From an uncultured Prevotella sp. (lineage in GTDB: Bacteria; Bacteroidota; Bacteroidia; Bacteroidales; Bacteroidaceae), in assembly GCA_900315525.1 (NCBI GenBank), contig OMZO01000025.1:1-32088 (forward strand): 32,088 nucleotides of DNA, in the 5' to 3' direction. Below, piece after piece: positions 1-8,711 of this stretch (the stretch's first letter is position 1; each line of letters opens with the position of its first letter). A program made the translations under genes and the position numbers. Below the pieces are notes generated by a model, which saw only the letters and a program-made list of their open reading frames with translations, had not been told where the DNA came from and made no database searches.

Positions 1-1654
1 GTCATAGGCCGAGCACATGTAGGTGGGGTCGGTATAGGGCAGCCACCACTCCTTCGGCGCCACGTAGATGGAGTCACTGGGCATCATATAGAAGCCGCGA
101 GTCTGCAAGGCACTCACACTCTCGGAGAAGATAAAAGGCTTGCCAGGGAAGTTCTGTGGCACATCCTTCACCCACTGGTGATGATAGTTGAAGCCAATCA
201 CATCGATGGCACCACTCTTGAAGAGGTGGTTGTTCGGACTCGGCTCGTTGCAGCCTGCCATGATGGGGCGCGAGGTATCATATCTCTTGACAATCTCTGC
301 CAGGTGTTGCGTCAAGAGCGACTGCACACTGAGTTCACCGTCCTTGGCCAGCGTCGAGGCATCGTGGCCTGCGTTCAGGATGAGGTTCGCCTGTTCCAGC
401 GTCAGCGTGTCGGCCTCCGCCGACGACCACTGTTCCAGCACCTCGTTGCCTATCGACCACATCAGGATGGAGGGGTGGTTGCGGTCGCGGAGAATCAGGT
501 CTGAGAGGTCACGCTCATGCCACTCGTCGAAAAAACGGGCATAGTCGTTCTGTGTCTTCTTGCGGCGCCACATGTCGAAACTCTCGTCCATCACGATCAG
601 TCCCATCGTATCGCACATGTTCAGCAGTTCTGGGGCCGGCGGGTTGTGCGAACTGCGGATGGCGTTCACGCCCATCGCCTTCAGCTTCGTCAGTTTGCGG
701 TGCAGAGCGTCCTCGTTGAGGGCAGCGCCCAGGCAGCCGAAATCATGATGCTCGCAGACACCGTTCAGCTTGAAGTTCTTGCCGTTGAGCCAGAAACCCG
801 TCTTCGCATCGAACTTGAAACTGCGGAAGCCCGTCGTGGTCTCGTAGGTATCAACTACCTTACCAGCAACCTTCACCACCGTACGCACCTTATAGACATT
901 AGGCGATTCACAGCTCCAGAGCATGGGCTTGCTGACGGTGATGCTCGACTTCAGGCCTTTCGACTTTCCGACGACCTTGCCATCAGGGGCTATCAGCGTG
1001 TTTTCCACCTCGCCCTTGCCTTCGAGCGACACTTCGATAGCGAGCCTGCCCTTGCCTTTCACCACACTGGCATTGGCAAAGACTCCCCAGTGACTGACAT
1101 GCGTGTCGGCCGTTGTAGTGAGCCACACATGACGGTAGATACCACAGCCAGAGTACCAGCGGGAATTAGGCTGATCACTGTTATCGACCCTCACTGCCAC
1201 CACATTGTCGCCCTGAGACCCTCACTGCCACCACATTGTCGCCCTGACGTACATAAGGCGTGATGTCGTACTCAAAACTTGAGTAGCCGTAGGGGCGGAA
1301 GCCCACCTTCTGACCGTTCACCCAGACGGTAGAGTTCATATACACGCCGTCGAACTCAATGAACACCTTCTCGGCTTGGTCGAGCGTGAAGTGCTTGCGA
1401 TACCAACCGATACCACCTGGGAGGGCTCCCCCACCTGCACCACTCGGGTTGCCCACGTAGAAATCACCCTCGCGCGCCCAGTCGTGCGGCACGTCGAGTA
1501 CGCGCCAAGCGTTGTCGTTGTAATCTGCCTTCGCCATCTGGGCCGAGTCAGCCAGGATAAACCGCCAGCCCTTGTCGAAATTCCGCCTTTCGCGAGCCGT
1601 CGCCGACAGCCCCATCAGGACTGCTGTCAATAGTAGAAAAAACTTCCGAATCAT
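1..1654 (-). pseudogene. GH2 beta-galactosidase-like glycoside hydrolase, frameshifted and cut by the window edge
   Basis: Secreted GH2 exo-glycosidase gene. It opens with a signal peptide (MIRKFFLLLTAVLMGLSATA) and a GH2 sugar-binding domain (residues about 24-145). The reading frame then ends in a TAA at 1181-1183. A perfect 31-bp tandem duplication (1186-1216 and 1217-1247) causes the shift. If one copy is removed, the frame continues without a stop to the window edge through VRVDNSDQPNSRWYSGCGIY, the GH2 catalytic barrel, the acid/base motif WSIGNEV (Glu codon at 442-444) and a nucleophile-like FSE (Glu codon at 121-123). Everything outside the duplication looks intact, so the lesion seems recent or reversible. 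The 3' end lies outside the window. The family is clear. The exact substrate (beta-galactoside or another GH2 substrate) is inferred from similarity to Bacteroidetes beta-galactosidases. It sits downstream of the GH31 block on the same strand but has its own promoter. Confidence 0.88.
1186..1247. repeat. Perfect 31-bp tandem duplication inside the GH2 gene
   Basis: Bases 1186-1216 and 1217-1247 are identical, each starting GACCCTCACTGCC and ending GTCGCCCTGA. Because 31 is not a multiple of three, the duplication shifts the GH2 frame by one base and brings a stop within about 12 codons. Deleting one copy restores a canonical GH2 sequence across the junction. Confidence 0.95.
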
Positions 1655-1683
1655 TGTTGCAGGTCATATTAGGTTTCTACGTG

Positions 1684-1714
1684 CAAAGATACAAAAAAAA
1701 TCGCAAACCGCCAA
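1684..1714 (-). promoter_or_regulatory. Bacteroidetes-type promoter of the GH2 gene
   Basis: On the minus strand a -7 element TATCTTTG lies at 1691-1684, and a TTGG at 1714-1711 sits 19 bp upstream as a partial -33 element. The ATG at 1654-1652 follows about 30 nt downstream of the -7 box. Confidence 0.6.
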
Positions 1715-1765
1715 GGTATTTCCAGATTTATTTCAAGATCATTCCCGTTTTAACAATTTGCCACT

Positions 1766-1955
1766 AGGCGTTTAGCCGTTTAGGCGTTTCAGCGTTACAT
1801 TTGGATTTTGCGTTTTGGTGTTGTGGGATAGTATATATCTATTTTAAATTATTATATATTATAATATATAATAATTATATATAATATATAGAAGGCAAAT
1901 GGTACGCATATGGATTCTGCAAATGAAACGGCGAAACGGCAAAACGGCAAACGGG
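1766..1955. repeat. Inverted 8-nt repeat arrays flanking a perfect 30-bp AT palindrome
   Basis: This lies in the 628-bp gap between the GH2 start and the 72-aa gene. On the left, about four 8-nt units of the type GCCGTTTA/GGCGTTTC run from 1766 to 1797. On the right, about four units of the complementary type GAAACGGC run from 1925 to 1955. The arms 1775-1790 and 1925-1940 pair at 13 of 16 positions. In the middle, 1847-1876 is a perfect 30-bp palindrome made only of A and T. The arrangement can form a long cruciform or RNA hairpin. No protein-coding gene was seen in it. Confidence 0.65.
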
Positions 1956-2019
1956 TAGCGTTGGATTCTGTACTTGCTTCGTTCGTCATTTTAACATTTG
2001 AAATAAATTCAAAAAAGTC

Positions 2020-2049
2020 TTGGTTTTATTTGAATTTTTTGTACCTTTG
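2020..2049 (+). promoter_or_regulatory. Plus-strand promoter-like sequence with no clear gene
   Basis: TACCTTTG at 2042-2049 matches the Bacteroidetes -7 consensus, with TTGG at 2020-2023 upstream (18-bp spacing). The ATG that follows, at 2059, reads 16 codons (MRDTESVVIREKNCEI) to a TAA. The region 2050-2282 could be a decayed gene, an antisense or leader RNA, or chance. Nothing else was recognised there. Confidence 0.4.
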
Positions 2050-2228
2050 CACTGTCAATGAGAGATACAGAATCAGTGGTCATTAGGGAGAAAAATTGCG
2101 AGATTTAAATCTAGAATTTGCGCGCATTAATGGTAGAAAAATTTTCTATTAACATGCCCATTCTGGCACTTGTGAGCGATATGCGAGATGCATACCAAAT
2201 TTATTTACACTTTTTAGGAGATAACATA

Positions 2229-2257
2229 AATCCCCGCCCCTTGACGGAGCGAGGATT
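2229..2257 (-). terminator. Hairpin terminator of the sensor-GH31-ORF72 operon
   Basis: In the minus-strand transcript, AAUCCUCGC pairs with GCGGGGAUU (9 bp, one G-U) around an 11-nt loop, and is followed by UUAUGUUAUC. It lies about 25 nt after the stop of the 72-aa gene. The U tract is weak, so termination strength is uncertain. Confidence 0.55.
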
Positions 2258-2282
2258 CCTATCAGACTGCAAAGAGCCGTTT

Positions 2283-2501
2283 CTATTTGTCGGCCAGACT
2301 ACTCTTCACGTCAATTCCGGACTTCTGACAATATCGCAAAATCTTAGCCCTGACTTCCTCCAGGCTGTCGATGACGAGCTGATACTCCTCCGGAGTCAGA
2401 TCACTGTGATCATCTGAGTTGGGTCTGACAAAATCCCATACCAGACCCTCGCTCAGATCCCACGTGGCGATCTTGATCATGAAATCCTTATTCTTATACA
2501 T
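2283..2501 (-). CDS. Small conserved-looking hypothetical protein (72 aa)
   Basis: I do not recognise the family. The ATG at 2501-2499 comes 5 nt after the GH31 stop codon, so it is very probably co-transcribed and perhaps translationally coupled. The protein is acidic and soluble (MYKNKDFMIKIATWDLSEGL...), with no signal peptide or membrane segment and a predicted helical C-terminal half (TPEEYQLVIDSLEEVRAKIL). A terminator-like hairpin follows its stop. Its position at the end of a glycan-use operon says little about its job. The tight spacing, clean start and following terminator are the reasons for calling it real. Confidence 0.6.
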   Translation of the reverse strand: MYKNKDFMIKIATWDLSEGLVWDFVRPNSDDHSDLTPEEYQLVIDSLEEVRAKILRYCQKSGIDVKSSLADK

Positions 2502-2506
2502 ACTAA

Positions 2507-5491
2507 TCAGAGTTTGACGTTGATAGCCTTACCATTGTAGTTCACCAGCTTACCCTCTGGATTGTCGAGGTTGAGCGGCTTGGGCGCATCCTTCGAGATG
2601 AGCACCACGTTGAAGCGACGGTTCTTCAGCATGCCTGGGAACTGTCCCTTGCGGGCTCCGAAAGAGACGGTCTTATCCTCATCGTCGTAGGTGATGTCGA
2701 TGGTGGCATACTTACCCTTCTCGTAGTTGTAATTCGTGCCCTCGTCTTCGTAGAGCTGGAACTCGCCGTCCTTGCCTGCATAGACGTAGAGGTTGATGAG
2801 CTCAGCGGGTTTCTCGTCGCTCCACTCCATCTCAGGACCGAAGGGGATGATGGCACCCTCACGCACATAGACGGGGATGCACTCGTAAGGCGCATCGACC
2901 ACGAGGCGCTGGCCACCATTGATATACGCACCCGTATAGAGATCGTACCAGCCACACTGCTCTGGGAAATAGACGCTGCGGTTGCGAACCTTGTAGTAGC
3001 CTACTGGGCAGGCCATCAGGGCAGGGCCGAACATCCACTGGTTGCCGATGTTCTCCACATTCTTATCACCATTGAAGTCCATCACGAGGGCACGCATCAG
3101 CGTATAGTCCTTGAAGTGAGCCCAGCCAGCCATCGAGTAGAGATAAGGCATCAGACGATAGCGCAGCTTGTCGTAATAGACGAACGACTTATAGGCAGGA
3201 TGCTCGTCGGGAGCGATGTTCCAGATCTCACGCAGCGGCCACTGACCATGCGCACGGAAGAGAGGAATAAAGGCACCAAACTGGTTCCAACGGGTCTGCA
3301 GCTCGCGCCATTCCTTCAGGTCTTCGTTCTCCACGCCCGTACGGTCGAAGAGCTGCTGGGCAGCCACATAGCGGTTCTCCACGCAGAAGCCGCCCTGGTC
3401 CATACCCCAGAAGGGGATGCCCGACATCGAGTAGTTCAGGCCAGCCGTCATCTGAGCGCGCATATCCTCCCAGCGAGTGCCGATATCGCCACTCCAGGTA
3501 GCTGTCGAGAAACGCTGTTCGCCAGCGAAGCCACTACGGGTGAGCAGGAACACGCGAGGCTCGTTCATCTTACCCTTCCAGACAGAGCGCTGACCGTTGT
3601 AGATAGCGTCGGCATTGACGGTAGAGTAAGCATTGAAATACTCCGTAGAGGTGCCAAGAGCCGTAGGACCGCTGAGGGCCTTGCGATACCACATCGGGGT
3701 ACAGTCGCGCACGTTAGGCTCAGAGGCATCCATCCACCAGGCATCGACACCAGCCACACCGTTCTTATTATACTTCGAGTAGAGGTTCTCGTCCATCTGG
3801 CGCCAGAACATCTTGCGCGCCCCTTCGTCGTAGGCATCGTAGAACGAACCGCGGAAGCCAAGCCAGTCGTGGATATCGTCCTTCACGGCCTGATGGTACA
3901 TCCAGCCATTCTTGTCGAGTTCCTTGTAGTTGTCAACTGTATCGTAGAACTTCGGCCATACGGAGATCATGAAACGTCCGTGCATGGCATGCACACTGTC
4001 GAGCATCGCCTGCGGATTGGGATAGCGGTTGGTCTCGAAGACATGACTGCCCCAGGAGTCGAGTTTCCAGTAGTTCCAGTCCTGTACGATGTTATCCACA
4101 GGGATATGACGCTTGCGGAACTCAGCCAGGTTGCTCTCGATGTCGTAAGAACTCTGATAGCGCTCACGGCTCTGCCAGAAGCCCAGCACCCATTTCGGAT
4201 AGAGCGAAGCCTTACCCGTCAGCGTGCGATAACCAGAAATCACCTCGTCGAGATTCTCGCCTGCGATGAAATAGTAGTCCATGTCCTTGGCCATCTCACT
4301 CCAAATGGAAAGCTTTCCGCGCTCCTCAGCACTGCGAGGCTCTGCAACCCGCAGACCACAATAGGCCTCACCGCCATCAGGCCGCCACTCGATGCGCACC
4401 TGAGCCTTCTTGCCCTTCTGCAGTTCAGTGGCGAACTTATAGCTATTGGGATTCCAAGCCGTACGCCAGCGCTCGGGCACCACTTCCTGACCGTCGATAT
4501 AGACCTTCACATAGCCAGAATAGTAGAGTATGAACTGATAGAGCTGTTTCTTGCCTTTGCATTTACCACAGCACTCTGGCTCGATGAAACCCTCGTAAGT
4601 GACGGTGGCACCCTGCAGGTTGAACCCCTTGGGGAAGTTCTTAATGCCACCATTATCTGTCTTCACGGCAATCTCAGAGGTGGCAGGGAAGGCGTACTCG
4701 TAGTAGATAGAGTCTTCGTCACGCACGAGTCGCTTGCCGTCCTTATCGACATAAGTACCTGTCAGATGTCCTTTCTTGCCCTGTTTGTCGTAGAGCGTGA
4801 AGGCACGGTTCAACTGCAGGTAGTCGTTGGGATTACCGAAGCGGCAGTAGCTGTAGGAATCCCACAGCAAACCATAATTCTTGTTGGAGAGCACGAAAGG
4901 AATCGACACCTTCGTATTATACTGGAAAAGGTCCTCGTTCTTGCCCTTCATGTTGAACTCCTCCGACTGGTGCTGTCCCAGTCCGTAGAAGGCCTCATCG
5001 TCGGGCGAATCAAACTTCATCTGCCAGGTGAGACCATGCTTCATCTCCTCCGTGATGGCAGGACCGCCCTTAAGACCATATTCACGCTCTGGCACGGTGA
5101 AGTCCTTGAACTGCTTACCGTCCTTCGATTCCTTCAACAACAGTTTGTCATCATCGTCGAAGAAACTGACCTCACCCGTAGCCTTTGAGACGACAGCCTT
5201 CACATCGTCAGCCTTCACGATGACATTGCCATCTTTCTCCTCAATGGTATAGGAGCTCTTGGCAGGTGCCTTCTGGGGCACGATCATCAGCGATGCCGGC
5301 TTTTGCGGCAGTGCGTCCTGCGAGGTTGCCCTCACACGGATAATGTTTCCGTTAATCACTTCCAGACAGACAATTTTCGCCTGCCCACCGTCAGGACAGA
5401 TTGTCACGCGGTTTCCGTTGGTCTGCACATCAGCCGCCATAGCCATCCCAGCCACCAGCAGGGCAGACACCATCATACTTAGTCTTTTCAT
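2507..5491 (-). CDS. GH31 alpha-xylosidase-like glycoside hydrolase with PA14 insert
   Basis: Secreted or periplasmic exo-glycosidase of family GH31, 994 aa, signal peptide MKRLSMMVSALLVAGMAMA. The N-terminal beta-sandwich (about 25-280) is followed by a PA14 domain (about 280-385) that carries a Cys cluster (ECCGKCKG), then the (beta/alpha)8 barrel. The nucleophile lies in WWMDASEPN (D588) and the acid/base in WSGDIGTRW (D669). C-terminal beta domains end with a DUF5110-like stretch (YAGKDGEFQLYEDEG). A PA14 insert plus the WWMDASEP form is known from bacterial alpha-xylosidases that remove xylose from xyloglucan oligosaccharides, so that is the likeliest activity. Alpha-glucosidase remains possible. 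The gene follows the sensor gene by 25 nt with no promoter in the gap, and the two are probably one operon. Confidence 0.93.
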   Translation of the reverse strand: MKRLSMMVSALLVAGMAMAADVQTNGNRVTICPDGGQAKIVCLEVINGNIIRVRATSQDALPQKPASLMIVPQKAPAKSSYTIEEKDGNVIVKADDVKAVVSKATGEVSFFDDDDKLLLKESKDGKQFKDFTVPEREYGLKGGPAITEEMKHGLTWQMKFDSPDDEAFYGLGQHQSEEFNMKGKNEDLFQYNTKVSIPFVLSNKNYGLLWDSYSYCRFGNPNDYLQLNRAFTLYDKQGKKGHLTGTYVDKDGKRLVRDEDSIYYEYAFPATSEIAVKTDNGGIKNFPKGFNLQGATVTYEGFIEPECCGKCKGKKQLYQFILYYSGYVKVYIDGQEVVPERWRTAWNPNSYKFATELQKGKKAQVRIEWRPDGGEAYCGLRVAEPRSAEERGKLSIWSEMAKDMDYYFIAGENLDEVISGYRTLTGKASLYPKWVLGFWQSRERYQSSYDIESNLAEFRKRHIPVDNIVQDWNYWKLDSWGSHVFETNRYPNPQAMLDSVHAMHGRFMISVWPKFYDTVDNYKELDKNGWMYHQAVKDDIHDWLGFRGSFYDAYDEGARKMFWRQMDENLYSKYNKNGVAGVDAWWMDASEPNVRDCTPMWYRKALSGPTALGTSTEYFNAYSTVNADAIYNGQRSVWKGKMNEPRVFLLTRSGFAGEQRFSTATWSGDIGTRWEDMRAQMTAGLNYSMSGIPFWGMDQGGFCVENRYVAAQQLFDRTGVENEDLKEWRELQTRWNQFGAFIPLFRAHGQWPLREIWNIAPDEHPAYKSFVYYDKLRYRLMPYLYSMAGWAHFKDYTLMRALVMDFNGDKNVENIGNQWMFGPALMACPVGYYKVRNRSVYFPEQCGWYDLYTGAYINGGQRLVVDAPYECIPVYVREGAIIPFGPEMEWSDEKPAELINLYVYAGKDGEFQLYEDEGTNYNYEKGKYATIDITYDDEDKTVSFGARKGQFPGMLKNRRFNVVLISKDAPKPLNLDNPEGKLVNYNGKAINVKL

Positions 5492-5516
5492 ACTTACTAT
5501 ATATAGTTTTAGTTAC

Positions 5517-8500
5517 TTAGCCGTTCTCATCATCCATCAGCACAGCCTCCTCGACGCCCTCTTCACCCTCCAGCGGGAACTCGATGACGAAGACAGTACC
5601 ACCACCTTTGTTCTCCTGAGCCTGAATGGTGCCACCATGAGCATAGACAATATCGAAGACCTCATGGAGATTGGTAGTGTTATCGTCGCTAACGATCTGC
5701 TCAAAGATGTGAGGCATCACATCTGTCGGGATGCCGATGCCATTGTCAGCCACGCGGATGACGGCCTTGCCCTGCCCTTGCTCAGCAAACACCTTCACCT
5801 TACTATTTTTAGGTGAGAAGTTGGCTGCATTGTTAAGCAATATCAGCATCATGCGACGCAGGCTTTCTTTATCGGCCACCATTTCCAGATGGTCAGCCAC
5901 GGGGAAGAAAGAGAGACGGATGTTCTTGTGCTCAGACACGTCGAAATGGTCGCATATATCCTTCAGCAATGCCACGATGTCAACAGGCTCCTTCACACCA
6001 CTGCGAGGTGCATCCTGAGCAGCTTGCCTCGATGCATCTGCATCAGCGCGAAGGCCCTCTGCCTCCATCTGCTCGCGCATCTCACTCATCCATTGTTTCT
6101 TCTCTGTCTCACGGCGCAGCTGCTCAAGTTGCATACGCTCCTGCTGGCGTTCCATGAAGCGTTTACGCCAGAACCACACACCTATACCAACGACGAGCAG
6201 GAAGGCGAGCAGCAGCCAACGGTTACGCAGCAGCGGAGGCGTGATCGTAATCTTCAAGGTAGCCTCGTTCTCTCCCATCGAACCATCGTCATTCAGCATA
6301 CGCACATGGAGCACATAACTGCCGTGATGGAGTGACATATAAGTGATATTAGGATCGTTCTCCTCCGTCTTAATCCACTTGTCGCTGAAGCCTTCAAGCT
6401 GATAGATGAAACGGGCTGGATTATGGGCCTGTCCCTTATCCGTGGCCAGCTGGATGGTGAACTGGTTCTCGTCAGGGCGCAGGGTGAGTTCACGACAGGC
6501 ATCAAGGGCCTCATCAAGGATGACATGCCCCTCATACTCACGCCCCACTTCGACAAGTTGTCCGAAGAGTTTCAGGCCGCTGAAGATAGGTTGTTCCTTA
6601 CTGCTGCTGTTCGACACGAGTTTGGGATCGATGATATCAAGGCCACCTAAGCCTCCAATCAGGATCTTGCCATCATGGGTCAGACTGACGGAACGCAGAT
6701 TATAGGGTCCCTGCTGCAAACCATCCTTGCTGCTGAAACTGCGCACAAGGAACGTCCAGCCTCCCTCGTCATCCTTCTGTGGAGTCACATTAGAGACACC
6801 ATGCTCCGTAACGACCCACATCGTATGGTTCAAGTCTTCGACGATACCTGTGACACTTGAGCCGAAAAGGCCGCTGTTCATATCGAGCAGTTGCTGCCAG
6901 CCATTCTTCTGGTCGAGTACGCAACAACCTGACATAGAACCTTGCCAGATGAGACCACGGCTATCTTCAACGACACAGACGCTGGCAGGAGCAGCTGCTG
7001 CCTTACCAGGTAGTTCTGGAATCTCGATATTCATAACGCGTCCGCTGACGGGATTGATCAGTGAATAATAGACAGAATGACCAACAAGCAGCCATCCTTT
7101 CTTGATCCATCCCACAGAGGTCATGAAGTTCTCGCGAAGATTGGTATTGTAGGTGCTCCAAGTCTTGAACTTGCCCGTCTTACGATTCATGCGCTGTACA
7201 CCGTTACCCAGTGTTCCCAGCCAAATATCACCCCACTTGTCTTCTGTCACAGACCATACGTTATTGTTCAACAGTCCGTTCTCTACACCTGTTGCCAATA
7301 TATTGGTAATGTGACCATTAGGAGCAATCTGAATCAGTCCGCCATTGTATGTACCAAACCAAAGGCTGCCATCGCGCGAACAGTAACTTGACACCACTGT
7401 GTTCGAGGCAAAGCCTGCACTCTTGTCTATAATCTGAGTCTCCTCTGTCTTAGGATTATACTTGATGATACCCCGGTTGTCAGTTCCCAGCCAGTAATTG
7501 CCCTGATGGTCTTCGACAGTAGTGTTGACATCGCCCATCTCAAGGTTCTTGATTCCAGCTTGTTTCTCGATATACTGGTTCAATCCGTTTCGATAGGCAC
7601 CCACCCACATATTGCCATCTTTGTCGAGCAGCATCTTTTTGATCGTGTTTTCACTGATAGAAGTCTCATCGAACTTGTTGTTCACAAAGCACCGTGCCTC
7701 CTTCGTGTCCATATCGACAATCCACAGGCCCTCATGGTCGGTACCAAGCCAGAGCCAGTTACGCTGATCTTCCTTCACCACCCAAGCCAGCAGGTTTTCT
7801 GGTATTCCCTGAACACCCAGCGAGCCAAGGAAACTATTGATGGAATTATACCATTTCTTTTCTTTTTGGCTATAAATGAAGCACATGGTGGGCGCCAGGA
7901 CCCAGATGTCGTCATGATTATCGACATACAGATTATACTCACTCTTTTCCTGTCCACCATTCTTACGCATATAAGAGTCTTTCCAGACCACCTTTCCCCG
8001 CGTGCCATCGACAGCCATCAGATCACCATCGCTAGACGCCACGAGGAGCAGGTCTTCATACTCTGCGAAAGAGGAGAACCAGAACTCGTTGGGGAACTCC
8101 TCAGCGCCATAGCCATATTTGGCGAGGGTGATTTTCTTAGTCTTGGGGTTATAGCAGTAGAGTCCGTTGGCATAAGACTTCACCCACAGGTTCTTCTTCG
8201 AATCGACATAGATACGGTCGATACCGCCAGTGATGCCCAGCTTGGCGAGCATCGGCGACGGATTGCGCACGACCTTCTCCGTGACTGGGTCGAAGAGAGA
8301 GTAGTTCATGCCCTGCTTCAGCCACAGCTTGCCGTCGATGTCCTCCCAGATCTTATCGACGTAGTTGCTGCGCAGGGTCAGCGTGTCATGGGCGTTGGAA
8401 TAGAACGTACGGAAACGGTAGCCGTCGTAACGGTTCAAACCATACGAGGTGCCTATCCAGACATAGCCCTTGGAATCTTGGAAGAGACAGTTCAATTGGG

Positions 8501-8618
8501 CATTTGACAAGCCGTCACGTGTATCCAAGCGGCGGAACTTCATATCAGGAATTGCAGTCTTCCCTGCATCAGCGGCAAGACTACACACCAAAAGGAGGAG
8601 CGTCAGTAGTTGTTTCAT
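5517..8618 (-). CDS. Periplasmic beta-propeller sensor of hybrid-two-component type with a degenerate kinase domain
   Basis: 1033 aa from the ATG at 8618. An upstream TTG at 8648 lies inside the promoter and cannot be the start. After a signal peptide (MKQLLTLLLLVCSLAADA) come many Reg_prop repeats (GYVWIGTSYGLNRYDG, GSLWFGTYNGGL and others), a Y_Y_Y domain (about 725-790), one membrane segment (about 798-815) and a cytoplasmic part. HTCC sensors normally carry HisKA with an H-box, HATPase_c, a receiver and an AraC helix-turn-helix. Here the H-box is missing: WMSEMREQMEAEG stands where a SHExRTP motif should be. The N-box (LLNNAANFSP, about 926) and G1 (VADNGIGIP, about 957) remain, the G2 glycine box is absent, and the protein ends after HATPase_c. 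It is most likely a pseudokinase sensor. It is in an operon with GH31. Confidence 0.9.
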   Translation of the reverse strand: MKQLLTLLLLVCSLAADAGKTAIPDMKFRRLDTRDGLSNAQLNCLFQDSKGYVWIGTSYGLNRYDGYRFRTFYSNAHDTLTLRSNYVDKIWEDIDGKLWLKQGMNYSLFDPVTEKVVRNPSPMLAKLGITGGIDRIYVDSKKNLWVKSYANGLYCYNPKTKKITLAKYGYGAEEFPNEFWFSSFAEYEDLLLVASSDGDLMAVDGTRGKVVWKDSYMRKNGGQEKSEYNLYVDNHDDIWVLAPTMCFIYSQKEKKWYNSINSFLGSLGVQGIPENLLAWVVKEDQRNWLWLGTDHEGLWIVDMDTKEARCFVNNKFDETSISENTIKKMLLDKDGNMWVGAYRNGLNQYIEKQAGIKNLEMGDVNTTVEDHQGNYWLGTDNRGIIKYNPKTEETQIIDKSAGFASNTVVSSYCSRDGSLWFGTYNGGLIQIAPNGHITNILATGVENGLLNNNVWSVTEDKWGDIWLGTLGNGVQRMNRKTGKFKTWSTYNTNLRENFMTSVGWIKKGWLLVGHSVYYSLINPVSGRVMNIEIPELPGKAAAAPASVCVVEDSRGLIWQGSMSGCCVLDQKNGWQQLLDMNSGLFGSSVTGIVEDLNHTMWVVTEHGVSNVTPQKDDEGGWTFLVRSFSSKDGLQQGPYNLRSVSLTHDGKILIGGLGGLDIIDPKLVSNSSSKEQPIFSGLKLFGQLVEVGREYEGHVILDEALDACRELTLRPDENQFTIQLATDKGQAHNPARFIYQLEGFSDKWIKTEENDPNITYMSLHHGSYVLHVRMLNDDGSMGENEATLKITITPPLLRNRWLLLAFLLVVGIGVWFWRKRFMERQQERMQLEQLRRETEKKQWMSEMREQMEAEGLRADADASRQAAQDAPRSGVKEPVDIVALLKDICDHFDVSEHKNIRLSFFPVADHLEMVADKESLRRMMLILLNNAANFSPKNSKVKVFAEQGQGKAVIRVADNGIGIPTDVMPHIFEQIVSDDNTTNLHEVFDIVYAHGGTIQAQENKGGGTVFVIEFPLEGEEGVEEAVLMDDENG

Positions 8619-8645
8619 AACGAGTTGTAGGTTTCTAAATCGGTA

Positions 8646-8677
8646 CAAATTTAGACAAAATCCCCGAACCCGCCAAA
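8646..8677 (-). promoter_or_regulatory. Promoter of the sensor-GH31 operon
   Basis: This is a consensus match on the minus strand: -33 TTTG at 8677-8674, a 20-bp spacer, and -7 TAAATTTG at 8653-8646. Transcription should begin near 8640, which rules out the TTG at 8648 and selects the ATG at 8618. Confidence 0.8.
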
Positions 8678-8688
8678 TAATTAAGGAA

Positions 8689-8711
8689 AATTATATCATA
8701 AAAATATAATT
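8689..8711 (-). terminator. Weak AT-rich hairpin after the LacI-family gene
   Basis: AATTATAT pairs with ATATAATT (8 bp, 7-nt loop) directly at the stop codon of the LacI-family gene. The stem has no G-C pairs, so it may not terminate efficiently. Confidence 0.3.

Noticed and set aside
517-1263. 248-aa plus-strand open frame
   Set aside because: Shadow of the frameshifted GH2 gene. The minus strand carries the GH2 catalytic motifs over the same bases.
3116-5188. 690-aa plus-strand open frame
   Set aside because: Antisense shadow of the GH31 gene caused by codon bias. It has no signal, domain or promoter, while the minus strand has clear GH31 motifs.
7506-8507. 333-aa plus-strand open frame
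   Set aside because: Antisense to the Reg_prop repeats of the sensor. No promoter or protein family.
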